Translations under genes and position numbers: made by a program
Part shown: positions 34,356 to 42,236 of the stretch, in pieces
Layout: every line of letters starts with the position of its first letter
How positions within the stretch are numbered: position 1 is the stretch's first letter
The notes under the pieces: generated by a model
The model's database searches: none
What the model saw: only the letters and a program-made list of their open reading frames with translations
Told to the model about the DNA's origin: nothing
Assembly (NCBI RefSeq): GCF_024449025.1
Contig: NZ_JAHLKM010000004.1
Coordinates: forward strand, 112,523 to 176,522
Source: Natronomonas aquatica
GTDB taxonomy: Archaea; Halobacteriota; Halobacteria; Halobacteriales; Haloarculaceae
DNA: 64,000 nucleotides
Direction of reading: 5' to 3'

Positions 34356-34398
34356 AGGGTATGGTCTACTCGTACCCACTATTGAATATCGGTTCGGG

Positions 34399-34410
34399 TG
34401 AACATGTTCG
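34399..34410. promoter_or_regulatory. Island palindrome copy, TGAACATGTTCG
   Basis: 43 bases before regulator 2. A T-rich TATA-like stretch (34420-34432, reading TTATAAAAAA on the minus strand) lies just beyond it. Confidence 0.7.
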
Positions 34411-34463
34411 ACTCGTTCTTTTTTTATAATCCATCTCTCTGTCTATTTATTTAAAGAAGCCAC

Positions 34464-34475
34464 CGAACGTGTTCG
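34464..34475. promoter_or_regulatory. Island palindrome copy in the nirK promoter, CGAACGTGTTCG
   Basis: Exact consensus copy 83 bases before nirK, preceded by TATTTATTTAAAG (34443-34455). The longer spacing suggests nirK has a 5' leader of about 40 bases. TCTCA/TGAGA (34491-34505) is a further short inverted repeat in that leader. Confidence 0.75.
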
Positions 34476-34558
34476 ACAAAAATGCTGTATCTCAACGTAT
34501 GAGACGCTGATGACCGGCTTTTGTGTATCGGGGTGTAACATAAAGATGTAACAAGATA

Positions 34559-35668
34559 ATGACCCGGAACACCAACTCCGACGGGAAGGCCAAATCGAGC
34601 CGGCGAACGCTCATGAAAGCGGCGGGGGCAGCGAGCGCCCTCGCCTTTGCCGGGTGTGTCGGCGGCGAGGAGACCGACGAACAGCCCGCCGAAAACCAGG
34701 AACCGCAGACCCAGGAGGAGGGACTGGACCCGGCCAAGTCCCTCGACACCGATCGGATCGCCGCGGACCCGAGAGACCTCCCGGACCCGGTCGACTGGGA
34801 CTCCCCGCGCGACCACGAGATCGAGATGACAACGACCGAGGAGACCGCCGAGATCGAACCCGGGGTCACCTTCGATTACATGACCTTCGACGGGCGGATC
34901 CCCGGGCCGATGGTCCGCGTGCGCCGCGGCGACACCGTCCGGATGACGCTGACGAACCCCGAGGAGAACTCGATGCCTCACAACATCGACTTCCACGCGG
35001 TGTACGGCCCGGGCGGCGGGGCAAACGCCACCACGATCAATCCGGGCGAGTCCGCGACCATCGAGTTCAAAGCGATGTACCCCGGCGTCCACGTCTATCA
35101 CTGTGCGGTCCCGAACATGGACCAGCACATCAGTGCCGGGATGTTCGGTGCGATCCTCGTCGAACCCGAGGAGGGGTTACCGGAGGTCGACCGTGAGCTG
35201 TACTTCGGCCAGCACGAACTCTACACCGACGGCAAGTCGGGCGAGGAGGGCCACCACAGCTTCAGCTTCGACGCGATGAAGCGGGAGGATCCGACCTACG
35301 TCCTCTACAACGGCGAGGCCTACGCGTTCACCGAGAACGGCCGCGGGCCGATCACCGTAGACAAGGGCGAGCGGATCCGGATCTTCCACTCGCAGGGCGG
35401 GCCGAACCTGATGAGCTCCTGGCACGGGATCGGGAACGTCTGGGAGACGTTCTACCGCGACGGCGACGTCGTCTCCGATCCGGACCGCTACGTCGAGACG
35501 GCGCCGGTCGCGCCCGGCTCGGTCGCGATCGCCGAGATCGACACGCCGGTGCCCGGCCCGATCAAGCTCGTCGACCACGCCCTCTCGCGGGTCGTCCGCA
35601 AGGGGATGCTCGGCGTCATCCAGGTCGAAGGCTCCGAGGAACCGGACATCTACAACCCGAACCCCTGA
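34559..35668 (+). CDS. nirK: Copper nitrite reductase (class II NirK)
   Basis: A 369-residue exported multicopper enzyme that reduces nitrite to nitric oxide. The N-terminus has a twin-arginine motif (SRRTLMK) and lipobox cysteine C33 (FAGC). The type 1 copper set is H141, C182, H190 and M195. The type 2 set is H146, H181 and H340, with catalytic D144 and H289. The C-to-His spacing (C-x7-H) matches class II enzymes such as AniA. The mature protein should be a lipid-anchored extracellular trimer. It starts an operon with a blue-copper protein, Sco, a TlpA-like protein and CcdA; the first gap is only 38 bases. Confidence 0.96.
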   Translation: MTRNTNSDGKAKSSRRTLMKAAGAASALAFAGCVGGEETDEQPAENQEPQTQEEGLDPAKSLDTDRIAADPRDLPDPVDWDSPRDHEIEMTTTEETAEIEPGVTFDYMTFDGRIPGPMVRVRRGDTVRMTLTNPEENSMPHNIDFHAVYGPGGGANATTINPGESATIEFKAMYPGVHVYHCAVPNMDQHISAGMFGAILVEPEEGLPEVDRELYFGQHELYTDGKSGEEGHHSFSFDAMKREDPTYVLYNGEAYAFTENGRGPITVDKGERIRIFHSQGGPNLMSSWHGIGNVWETFYRDGDVVSDPDRYVETAPVAPGSVAIAEIDTPVPGPIKLVDHALSRVVRKGMLGVIQVEGSEEPDIYNPNP

Positions 35669-35706
35669 ATCGGTTCGGGGAGCTCTCCCGACGGGGTGAT
35701 CAGATC

Positions 35707-36318
35707 ATGACACGAACGCTCCCACGGCGCGCGGTGCTCGCGGCGACGACAGCCACAGCCACGGCCGCGCTGGCCGGCTGTCTCGGCGGCTCGGAGGGGG
35801 ACGATCCCGAGGAACTGCCGTCGACGGAGCCCGACGAGGACGCGGGCGAACTCGGCACGCCGGCCGAGTCGGTCACCGTGACGATTACCTCCGAACCGTG
35901 GCCGGAGTTCGATCCCCAGATCGTCCACGTCGAGGTCGGGGCGACCGTCGAGTGGCTCGTCGAGACGGGCCGTCACGACGTCACCGGCTACCACGAGAAC
36001 AACCACCCGCCGCATCGCACGCCCGACGGCGTCGAGGCGTGGGACAGCGAGTACCTGACCGGGCCCGGCTCGAGCTACGAGCGGACCTTCGAGGTCGAGG
36101 GCGTCTACGACTACGTCGACCGACAGCAGGTCTGTATCTCCCACGAGGTGGCGGGCAACGTCGGCCGCGTCGTGGTCGGGTGGCCCGATCCGGACGAAGA
36201 GCCCGCGATGCAGCCGCTTACCGAGGCGGAGTCCGAGGAAGTCCCCGAGCGGGTCGAAAACGCCTTCGAGCAGTTCGACGAGCGGACGCGTCCGGTGCTC
36301 GAAGCGGGCCCGGCGTAA
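35707..36318 (+). CDS. Halocyanin-like blue copper lipoprotein with axial Met replaced
   Basis: A 203-residue exported cupredoxin, probably the electron donor for NirK or the CuA reductase. It has a Tat signal (LPRRAVLAAT), lipobox C25 (LAGC), an acidic linker, then a plastocyanin fold (VTVTITSEPWPEF, VHVEVGATVEWLVETG). Copper ligands H90, C143 and H146 are present. The axial Met of ordinary halocyanins (GM) is N151 in HEVAGNVG. The C-terminal 45 residues are an acidic extension. It lies between nirK and Sco in a tight operon. Confidence 0.85.
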   Translation: MTRTLPRRAVLAATTATATAALAGCLGGSEGDDPEELPSTEPDEDAGELGTPAESVTVTITSEPWPEFDPQIVHVEVGATVEWLVETGRHDVTGYHENNHPPHRTPDGVEAWDSEYLTGPGSSYERTFEVEGVYDYVDRQQVCISHEVAGNVGRVVVGWPDPDEEPAMQPLTEAESEEVPERVENAFEQFDERTRPVLEAGPA

Positions 36319-36365
36319 CCGACCCGAACGACAGCCAGCAGACCGAAAAGGAGCTACCCAGACCC

Positions 36366-37058
36366 ATGACCCCGACCCCACCGACCTACGACAGACGGAC
36401 CGTCCTCAGAGCTGCGGGTGCGACGGCCGTCGGTGTCTCCATCGCCGGCTGTCTCGGGGTCGGCGGCGACGGCGGCCCGGAGGGGACCGTCCTCGAACCG
36501 CCGGAGAACTACGAGCGCCGAAAGGAGATCGATCTTCCCTTCCCCGACTACGGCGAGGAACTCCCGGAAGTGACGGTTCCGGCTCCGCTCCACGATCGGG
36601 CGGTGACGACGACCGAGTTCGTCGGGGACCGTCACACGATGTTGACGTTCGTCTACACGACGTGTACGACGGTCTGTCCGGGGCTCGTGACGGCGCTCCG
36701 TCGCGTACAGGCGGATTCGATAAGCGAGGGCTACGCCGAGGAGTTCGCGTTCCTGCCGACGACGTTCGATCCCGAGACCGACACCGCACAGACGATCGAG
36801 GAGTACTGCAACCGGATGGGCATCGACCGCGAGGTCGGCAACTGGTATTTCCTCCGGCCGGAGACGCCCGAACGGGCAAAGGAGGTCGTCGAGGACACCT
36901 TCGGCGTCGCCTTCGATGGCGGCGGCGGTCACTACGAGCACGCCTCGCTAATCTTGCTCGTCAACAAAGACGGGTTGGTCGAGCGGGCCTACAACGGCGG
37001 ACCGCCCGATGCCGGGACCGCGACCGACGACGCCCGGACGCTCCTCGAGCGGTGGTGA
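36366..37058 (+). CDS. Sco1/SenC-type copper chaperone lipoprotein
   Basis: A 230-residue exported thioredoxin-fold protein that delivers copper to CuA sites. Tat signal YDRRTVLRAAG, lipobox C29 (IAGC), copper ligands C100 and C104 (TTCTTVCP) and the distal histidine pair at 189/192 (GGHYEHAS) are all visible. Four bases separate it from the following TlpA-like gene. Its natural client here is the CuA subunit encoded at 31.0 kb on the other strand. Confidence 0.92.
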   Translation: MTPTPPTYDRRTVLRAAGATAVGVSIAGCLGVGGDGGPEGTVLEPPENYERRKEIDLPFPDYGEELPEVTVPAPLHDRAVTTTEFVGDRHTMLTFVYTTCTTVCPGLVTALRRVQADSISEGYAEEFAFLPTTFDPETDTAQTIEEYCNRMGIDREVGNWYFLRPETPERAKEVVEDTFGVAFDGGGGHYEHASLILLVNKDGLVERAYNGGPPDAGTATDDARTLLERW

Positions 37059-37061
37059 CCG

Positions 37062-37589
37062 ATGCGCCGACGCGACCTCCTGATCGGCGCCGGCAGTCTG
37101 GCGGCTCTGGGGGGCGGCGCAGCGGTCGCCTTCGACGTCGTCGGGTCGAACGACGGAAACGGCGTCGCCCCGGTCGAACTCGAGGCGATCGAGGCGCCGG
37201 GGAGCGACGCCGGTACGGTGACGGTGCCCGAGCCGGGCCGGGTGACCTTTCTCGAGCTGTTCGCCACCTGGTGTAACGTCTGTGAGTCGATGATGCCGGA
37301 ACTCGCCGCCGCCCACGGATCGGCCGGCGACGACGTCCAGTTCCTCTCGGTGACGAACGAACCGCTCGGGAACACGATCACGCGCGAGGACGTCACCGCG
37401 TGGTGGCGAGAGCACGAGGGGTCTTGGACCGTCGCCGCCGACGGCGACCTCGAGCTCTCCCGGCGCCTCGATGCCTCCGGGGTGCCTTACGCGTTCGTCT
37501 TCGATTCGCGAAACCGGATCACCTGGCGGCATCGTGGCCGCACGAGCGCCGGGACGATCCGCTCCGAGATCCGGGCCGCGGAGGGATGA
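37062..37589 (+). CDS. TlpA/ResA-like thiol-disulfide reductase
   Basis: A 175-residue exported thioredoxin-like protein. An N-terminal MRRRDLLIGAGSLAALGGGAA segment acts as a Tat-type signal or anchor. The active site is WCNVC at residues about 70-74, with the cis-Pro in SGVPYAFV. It would reduce the CuA cysteines before metallation, receiving electrons from the CcdA protein encoded immediately downstream. The order Sco-TlpA-CcdA is the classic CuA assembly set. Confidence 0.88.
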   Translation: MRRRDLLIGAGSLAALGGGAAVAFDVVGSNDGNGVAPVELEAIEAPGSDAGTVTVPEPGRVTFLELFATWCNVCESMMPELAAAHGSAGDDVQFLSVTNEPLGNTITREDVTAWWREHEGSWTVAADGDLELSRRLDASGVPYAFVFDSRNRITWRHRGRTSAGTIRSEIRAAEG

Positions 37590-37593
37590 GCTG

Positions 37594-38253
37594 ATGGTAG
37601 CCGGACTGTACGGGGCGGCGGCGTTCGCCGTCGGCGCCGGACTCACGACGTTCTTTTCGCCCTGTTCGTACGCGCTGTTGCCGGGGTACGTCGGCTACTA
37701 CGCCGCGACGGTCGAGGACGAAACGCCGCCGCTGTCCGGCGTCCTCGCCCGCGGCGGCGCCGCCGCTGTCGGCGTTTTGGGGACCTTTCTGATCCTCTCT
37801 GTCGCCGCCGTCCTCGCGGGTGATCTCGTCGAACGGCTGCTCCCGGCGGTCGAGGTCTTCGTCGGTGTCCTCCTGATCGCGCTCGGCGTCGCCGTCCTCG
37901 TCGGCTACACCGGTCCGGTCCACGTCTCGCTCCCCGAGCGTCGATCGAGCGTCCCCGGCTTCGCGCTCTTCGGGGCGCTGTACGCCCTGGCCGCGACAGC
38001 CTGCGTATTGCCGCTGTTTCTGGCGGTGGCGATACAGTCGCTGACGTTCTCGACGTCCGGGACCGCGATCGTGCTGGGCTCGTATGCAGGTAGTTTCGGT
38101 GCCCTGATGGCCGCCGCAACAGTCGCCACAGCCGTCGGACACGACGCCCTCGTGGGCCGTGTCAGCGAACACGTGAACACGCTGACCCGGATCGCCGGCG
38201 CCGTCCTCGTCGCCGCCGGGGTCGGACAGCTCTATCTGGCGCTCGTGGCCTGA
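37594..38253 (+). CDS. ccdA: CcdA-type cytochrome c biogenesis/thiol transporter
   Basis: A 219-residue, six-span DsbD-beta/CcdA protein. Its redox cysteines are in helix 1 (FFSPCSYALLPGY) and helix 4 (AATACVLPLFLA). It moves electrons across the membrane from cytoplasmic thioredoxin to extracytoplasmic thiol proteins, here the preceding TlpA-like protein. The ATG at 37594 follows the previous stop by four bases. Last gene of the nirK operon. Confidence 0.9.
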   Translation: MVAGLYGAAAFAVGAGLTTFFSPCSYALLPGYVGYYAATVEDETPPLSGVLARGGAAAVGVLGTFLILSVAAVLAGDLVERLLPAVEVFVGVLLIALGVAVLVGYTGPVHVSLPERRSSVPGFALFGALYALAATACVLPLFLAVAIQSLTFSTSGTAIVLGSYAGSFGALMAAATVATAVGHDALVGRVSEHVNTLTRIAGAVLVAAGVGQLYLALVA

Positions 38254-38275
38254 CCGGCGCTCCCCCCTTCGCCCG

Positions 38276-38584
38276 TCACCCTTCGTCCGCCCGCTTTGCG
38301 AGGACGATCAGTGCGGTGCTGTCCTCGATAGCCCGCGGCGAAATATCCTGATCGCCGTCGAACCGGGCGACATCGTCGGCTGTGAGTTCGTAACTCTCGG
38401 CATCGAGCTGCAGTTCCAGCCGGCCTTCGAGGACGTACAACACGATCCCCCGGCCCGGGTGGGTGTGTCGCGGGATCTCCTCGCCCGCCTCGAGTTCCAG
38501 CCGGATCGTCTTCGGTTCCCGGTTCGGGAAGACGCTGGCGTGGGGGGTCGATTCGAGTTCCGCCAGGGGTCTGACCGACGCCAT
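38276..38584 (-). CDS. Cupin-domain protein B
   Basis: A 102-residue small cupin (EAGEEIPRHTHPGRGIVLYV is motif 1; motif 2 is degenerate around DVARFDGDQDI). Histidines of motif 1 could bind a metal. It overlaps the upstream cupin by one base (ATGA), so translation is coupled. The role is unknown; cupins are recurrent neighbours of haloarchaeal denitrification genes in this window. Confidence 0.8.
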   Translation of the reverse strand: MASVRPLAELESTPHASVFPNREPKTIRLELEAGEEIPRHTHPGRGIVLYVLEGRLELQLDAESYELTADDVARFDGDQDISPRAIEDSTALIVLAKRADEG

Positions 38585-38967
38585 CAGTCCTCCCCCCGGG
38601 GATCGAACTCGCCGCGTTTCAGGCCCTCACGGACCGGCCCGTGTTCTTCGTCCGTCGGCGGCGGCGCGGTGACGAGCAAAAGCTCCAGCCACGTCCCGTC
38701 GTCGGCTTTAATCCCCCGTTCGGTTCCGGCCGCCACCACGACGACGTCGCCCGGTTCGATCGATCGCTCGGTCCCGCCCTCCCGGACCGTTCCGGTCCCC
38801 GACTGGACGTCGACCACGAGGTCGCTGGCCGGGGCGTGGACGGGAATGAACTGTCCCGGCTCGAAGTACCCACAGATGACCTTCACCCGGTCGCTTTCGA
38901 AGACCGGGCTCGTCGAAAATCGCTCGTCGGCGTAGGCCCGTTCGGCGTCGAAATCCGTCACTGGCAT
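38584..38967 (-). CDS. Cupin-domain protein C
   Basis: A 127-residue cupin heading a two-cupin operon. Motif 1 is FEPGQFIPVHAPASDLVVDV, with only one of the usual two N-terminal histidines; motif 2 is PGDVVVVAAGTERG, lacking the histidine. Metal binding is therefore doubtful. CGAATATATTCC, a palindrome-like box, ends 37 bases before the ATG, the same spacing as other island genes. Confidence 0.8.
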   Translation of the reverse strand: MPVTDFDAERAYADERFSTSPVFESDRVKVICGYFEPGQFIPVHAPASDLVVDVQSGTGTVREGGTERSIEPGDVVVVAAGTERGIKADDGTWLELLLVTAPPPTDEEHGPVREGLKRGEFDPRGED

Positions 38968-39004
38968 GAATCCGCTTCGATCGAGACGTGAGAGTATCTG
39001 TCCC

Positions 39005-39016
39005 CGAATATATTCC
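39005..39016. promoter_or_regulatory. Palindrome-like box CGAATATATTCC
   Basis: CGAA-TATA-TTCC, one mismatch to CGAA-N4-TTCG, 37 bases before the cupin C start. The inner bases differ from the other copies. Confidence 0.5.
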
Positions 39017-39064
39017 GCTCCGCCCCCATCGGGGGCGGTCCCCCGGTGGTTTCTCCGATATCTC

Positions 39065-39076
39065 CGGACATGTTCG
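39065..39076. promoter_or_regulatory. Island palindrome copy, CGGACATGTTCG
   Basis: 39 bases before the DUF2249 start at 39116, on the plus-strand side of the divergent spacer. Confidence 0.65.
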
Positions 39077-39115
39077 GCTCAAGAGGAATGGGTCGGCGGG
39101 CTGACGGACAACTGT

Positions 39116-39349
39116 ATGCCACGACTCGACGTTCGAGAGATCCCCCCGGTCAACCGTCACAGCAAGATTCACGAGACGTTCGAATCGATGGACCCCGGCG
39201 AGACGCTCACCATCGTCAACGACCACGAACCGAAGCCGCTATACTACGAGATGGCGGCCGAGGTCTCCGCGTTCGACGAGGAGAGCTATGCGGTCCGCCA
39301 GGAGCAACCGGAAAAGTTCGTCGCCGAGTTCCCGAAACGCGACGCGTAG
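39116..39349 (+). CDS. DUF2249 protein (second of three)
   Basis: A 77-residue DUF2249 protein: LDVREIPPVNRHSKIHETFESM, then LTIVNDHEPKPLYYEMAAE and the terminal EKFVAEFPKRDA. The core D-x-R-E start and the H-E-P-x-P-L-Y segment are the family landmarks. Convergent with the third DUF2249 gene. Controlled by its own palindrome copy. The ATG at 39116 is used; the upstream frame carries the operator. Confidence 0.85.
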   Translation: MPRLDVREIPPVNRHSKIHETFESMDPGETLTIVNDHEPKPLYYEMAAEVSAFDEESYAVRQEQPEKFVAEFPKRDA

Positions 39350-39367
39350 GTCCCGGCCTCTATTCGA

Positions 39368-39601
39368 TCACGCCGCGTGGCTGATCTTCACGTACCAGAC
39401 CTCCGAGTCAGTCGCCGTCTCGTGTCGGAAGCCGCGCTCTTCGAGCACCCCGTACAGCGGTTCGGGCTCGAAGCTGTTTATTAGCAGTAGCGATTCGTCG
39501 CCCGGCAGCTCCTCCAGGGCGGCCATGATCTCCCCGAACGGTTCGCCCTCGATCTCTCTGACGTCCAGTTCCCGTTCGGCCGCGGGTCGATCTGTGCTCA
39601 T
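39368..39601 (-). CDS. DUF2249 protein (third of three)
   Basis: A 77-residue DUF2249 protein: LDVREIEGEPFGEIMAALEEL, then LLLINSFEPEPLYGVLEERG and EVWYVKISHAA. It pairs tail-to-tail with the second copy, but the two differ clearly, so this is not a recent duplication. A palindrome copy with divergent centre (CGAAACCGTTCG) is 37 bases before the ATG. The longer in-frame extension is rejected as arginine-rich promoter sequence. Confidence 0.85.
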   Translation of the reverse strand: MSTDRPAAERELDVREIEGEPFGEIMAALEELPGDESLLLINSFEPEPLYGVLEERGFRHETATDSEVWYVKISHAA

Positions 39602-39638
39602 ACCGGGAGGTGGTGGCGGCGCCGAGTATATATTGTCC

Positions 39639-39650
39639 CGAAACCGTTCG
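39639..39650. promoter_or_regulatory. Island palindrome copy, CGAAACCGTTCG
   Basis: Exact CGAA-N4-TTCG with a different centre, 37 bases before the DUF2249 gene ending at 39368. A TATATATT stretch (39627-39634) lies between it and the ATG, at the TATA position for a leaderless transcript. Confidence 0.7.
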
Positions 39651-39780
39651 GTCCGGATCCAGCGACCGATCGGGGTCTCGCGCGTTCGGTCCCGTGTCTC
39701 GCCGGTCACTCGGCCACGGAACGGCACACGAGGGCAACCCTCCCGATCGCGTCGGCGTTCGGGACGTCGGTCCTCCGACC

Positions 39781-39792
39781 CGAACATCTCCG
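39781..39792. promoter_or_regulatory. Island palindrome copy, CGAACATCTCCG
   Basis: One mismatch to the consensus, 38 bases before the start at 39831. Confidence 0.55.
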
Positions 39793-39830
39793 GGATCGAC
39801 CGTATCTACCTTCATCCCGAACGCGTACCC

Positions 39831-40457
39831 ATGTCCGGTTTCCCATCGCCGTTCGGATCCAACGACAAAGATCCGTTCGACAGCTACGACGAGTTCGTCC
39901 CCGAGCATATCCCCGAGGCGGGTCGGTTCCTCGAGGACCACGACCTGCTCGCCGGACCCGGGCACGTCGCCTTCCACCGGCTGACGCGGGACCTCTTCGA
40001 GGAGCGGACGGTCTACGATATGACGTTCAACTATAACCTGGCGCGGCTCAACCTCGATACCCGCCACGGCGATGCGGGGTACCGGTACGCCGCGGAACGC
40101 TCCGGCGCCGCCGACGCCATCGGGGTGGAGGAAATCGATCGCGTCCTGCGTGCGGAGTTCACGCCGACGACGCCCTTCTGTCCGCAGACCCACACGCTGA
40201 CGATCGGCTCCTTTCGCGCCTGGAACGGGCTCTCGGATAGCCACGAGTACGACCTCGTCCGGGTCCGGGCCGCGCCGACCCACCACCAGAGCGACGCGAT
40301 CAACGACCGGCTCGATGACCTGGAACGGACGTACGCAGAGACCGGCGACGTTGCCGCCGCCCCCGACGGTCTCGAAGCCGGGACGCCCCCTGCCCCGACG
40401 GGACAGACCATACGACAGGAAGGGTCCAGTGGGGGATCAAAGGATGCGCCGTTCTGA
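39831..40457 (+). CDS. Conserved hypothetical with FCPQTH motif in the denitrification island
   Basis: A 208-residue soluble acidic protein. Landmarks are FLEDHDLLAGPGHVAFHRLTR, NYNLARLNLDTRHGDAGYRY, TTPFCPQTHTL near residue 125 and RVRAAPTHHQSDAINDRL near 160, then a Pro/Gly/Ser-rich tail. The cysteine plus clustered histidines suggest a metal site. The TTPFCP...T pattern faintly recalls the MIP18/DUF59 Fe-S assembly family, but I would not assign it. It carries a palindrome copy at the standard distance, so it belongs to the island regulon. Confidence 0.7.
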   Translation: MSGFPSPFGSNDKDPFDSYDEFVPEHIPEAGRFLEDHDLLAGPGHVAFHRLTRDLFEERTVYDMTFNYNLARLNLDTRHGDAGYRYAAERSGAADAIGVEEIDRVLRAEFTPTTPFCPQTHTLTIGSFRAWNGLSDSHEYDLVRVRAAPTHHQSDAINDRLDDLERTYAETGDVAAAPDGLEAGTPPAPTGQTIRQEGSSGGSKDAPF

Positions 40458-40514
40458 GCGCGGGACGCGGGCGACGCCGAACGTCATTTCAGCCCGCAGC
40501 TATAGACCGAACGC

Positions 40515-40931
40515 ATGAACTCAGTCACCGTCTCGCGAACGACCGACGCATCGGCGGACGACATCCGGGAGGCGATAGACCGGGTCGGCCCTTTCATGGA
40601 GGCGTCGGGTTTCGACGAGGTGACCGTCGACGGCGATACGGTCCGCGTCGCGAATCAGGTCGGGTTCGCGACGATCGAGCTGACGCTCGCGCTCGTCGAG
40701 GATTCCGAGGCCGCCCTCGCCTACGAGCAACGGGACGGGATCTTCAGGAAAATGCGGACCCGCTACGTCGTTGCCCCGGCCGACGGCGGAACCGAGGTGA
40801 CCGCGATGACGGAGTTCGAACTCGACGTCGCGGTGGTCGGTGACGTCCTCGATGCGACGGTCATCGAGCGACAGCGGCGGGCGGAGCTCACGGCACAACT
40901 CGAGTGGCTCGAGGAAGTCTGTGGTGAGTGA
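40515..40931 (+). CDS. SRPBCC/polyketide-cyclase-like protein
   Basis: A 138-residue START-like protein: SVTVSRTTDASADDIREAI at the start, a beta sheet with RTRYVVAPADGGTEVTAMTEFEL, and a long final helix (ERQRRAELTAQLEWLEEV). These proteins bind hydrophobic ligands in a cavity. Function unknown. No palindrome copy is seen before it, so it marks the right border of the island. Confidence 0.78.
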   Translation: MNSVTVSRTTDASADDIREAIDRVGPFMEASGFDEVTVDGDTVRVANQVGFATIELTLALVEDSEAALAYEQRDGIFRKMRTRYVVAPADGGTEVTAMTEFELDVAVVGDVLDATVIERQRRAELTAQLEWLEEVCGE

Positions 40932-41041
40932 GCCTCCCGATCTGAACTGAAAGAACAAAACGACCGACCGCCGATCCCACCGGGATCGTTCGGGGGCCAG
41001 ACTCGGTTTCAGTCCCCGGCTCGTGTCCCGAAAACCGCGGA

Positions 41042-42142
41042 TCAGTGGTTCGGTGTCAGTGCCGCACGCGTGACGCCGCGGGAGTCGGATTCCGCGAGCG
41101 CATCGTCGACGTCGGTGAGGTCGAACTCGGCATCGATGAGGTCCTCGTAGGGGTACTTGTCGACGTTCCGCTCGAGGAACCGCAGCGCCCGCTTGAGGTA
41201 CCACGGCTGGTATCGGACGATGGACTCGATCGTCAGCGCCGAGCGCGTGAGCGATCCGGGGTCGAACTCCGTCGTCTGCCCCGGGCTTATGTTGCCGATT
41301 TCGAGGTACCGGCCGCCGTCCCGGAGCAGATGGATCCCCTCGGAGAACGCGTCGGGGACGCCGGCCACCTCGACCCCGACGTCCGCCCCGACGCCGTCGG
41401 TCAACTCGCGGACGCGCTCGGCGCGGTCATCGACCGTCCCGTACTCCCGGAAGTCGATGACGTGATCGACGCCGAACTCACGGGCCCGGTCGATTCGCCC
41501 GTCGATACCTTCGATCACGATGGTTTCTGCGCCCCGCTCTTGGGCGATCGCGATGGTGTTCAACCCGAGGCCGCCGGCGCCCTGCACGACGACCGTGTCG
41601 TCGTACTCGATACCGATCTTGTCGAGGCCGAACAGCATCTGTGAGAGCGCACAGTTCGCCCCGGCGGCGATCGAGGGGTCGAGCCCCTCCGGCACCTTAT
41701 AGAAGTACTGGTCGGGGTGGATGAAGTAGTGTGTCGCGAACGTCCCGTGGAAGTGTGGCGGCTCCTCGGGGGATTTCGACCAGTTCTCGTAGGCGTTCTG
41801 ACAGAGGTTGAACTGCCCCTCCTGACACGAGGAACACCGTTGACAGGTGATGTAATACGCCGGCGCGACCAGGTCGCCCTCCCCGATGGGCTCGCCCGCG
41901 TAATCCGTCTCGACGCCCTCGCCGAGTTCGCTCACCCGACAGAGGACCTCGTGTCCGAGAACGCCCTCCTTTACTTGCGGATGGTGCCCCCGCCAGATGT
42001 GGAGTTCGGAGCCACAGACGTTCGCCTGTTCGACCTCGGTCAACACGGCGCCCGGCTCGGGCTCCGGTACCTCGTACTCCCGGATCTCGACGTTCTCCGG
42101 CTCGGAGAGGAACGCCAGCTTCCCAGTGGGTCTGTCTCCCAT
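41042..42142 (-). CDS. Zinc-dependent alcohol dehydrogenase (MDR family)
   Basis: A 366-residue medium-chain dehydrogenase. Catalytic zinc ligands lie in NVCGSELH and GHEVL; the structural zinc set is CQRCSSCQEGQFNLC. The NAD motif VVVQGAGGLGLN is near residue 190. VDHVIDFREYG and the C-terminal YPYEDLIDAEFDL are typical. Substrate unknown; haloarchaeal relatives act on secondary alcohols or sugars. Divergent from the M20 peptidase with a short spacer. Confidence 0.92.
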   Translation of the reverse strand: MGDRPTGKLAFLSEPENVEIREYEVPEPEPGAVLTEVEQANVCGSELHIWRGHHPQVKEGVLGHEVLCRVSELGEGVETDYAGEPIGEGDLVAPAYYITCQRCSSCQEGQFNLCQNAYENWSKSPEEPPHFHGTFATHYFIHPDQYFYKVPEGLDPSIAAGANCALSQMLFGLDKIGIEYDDTVVVQGAGGLGLNTIAIAQERGAETIVIEGIDGRIDRAREFGVDHVIDFREYGTVDDRAERVRELTDGVGADVGVEVAGVPDAFSEGIHLLRDGGRYLEIGNISPGQTTEFDPGSLTRSALTIESIVRYQPWYLKRALRFLERNVDKYPYEDLIDAEFDLTDVDDALAESDSRGVTRAALTPNH

Positions 42143-42236
42143 GCTCCCGAGGTACTTCCAGCGCCGTCTTCAATTTTTTGCAACCCCGGGCCCCGACCGC
42201 GAACAAGTATAATAACTAGCGGACACACCCTTTCGC

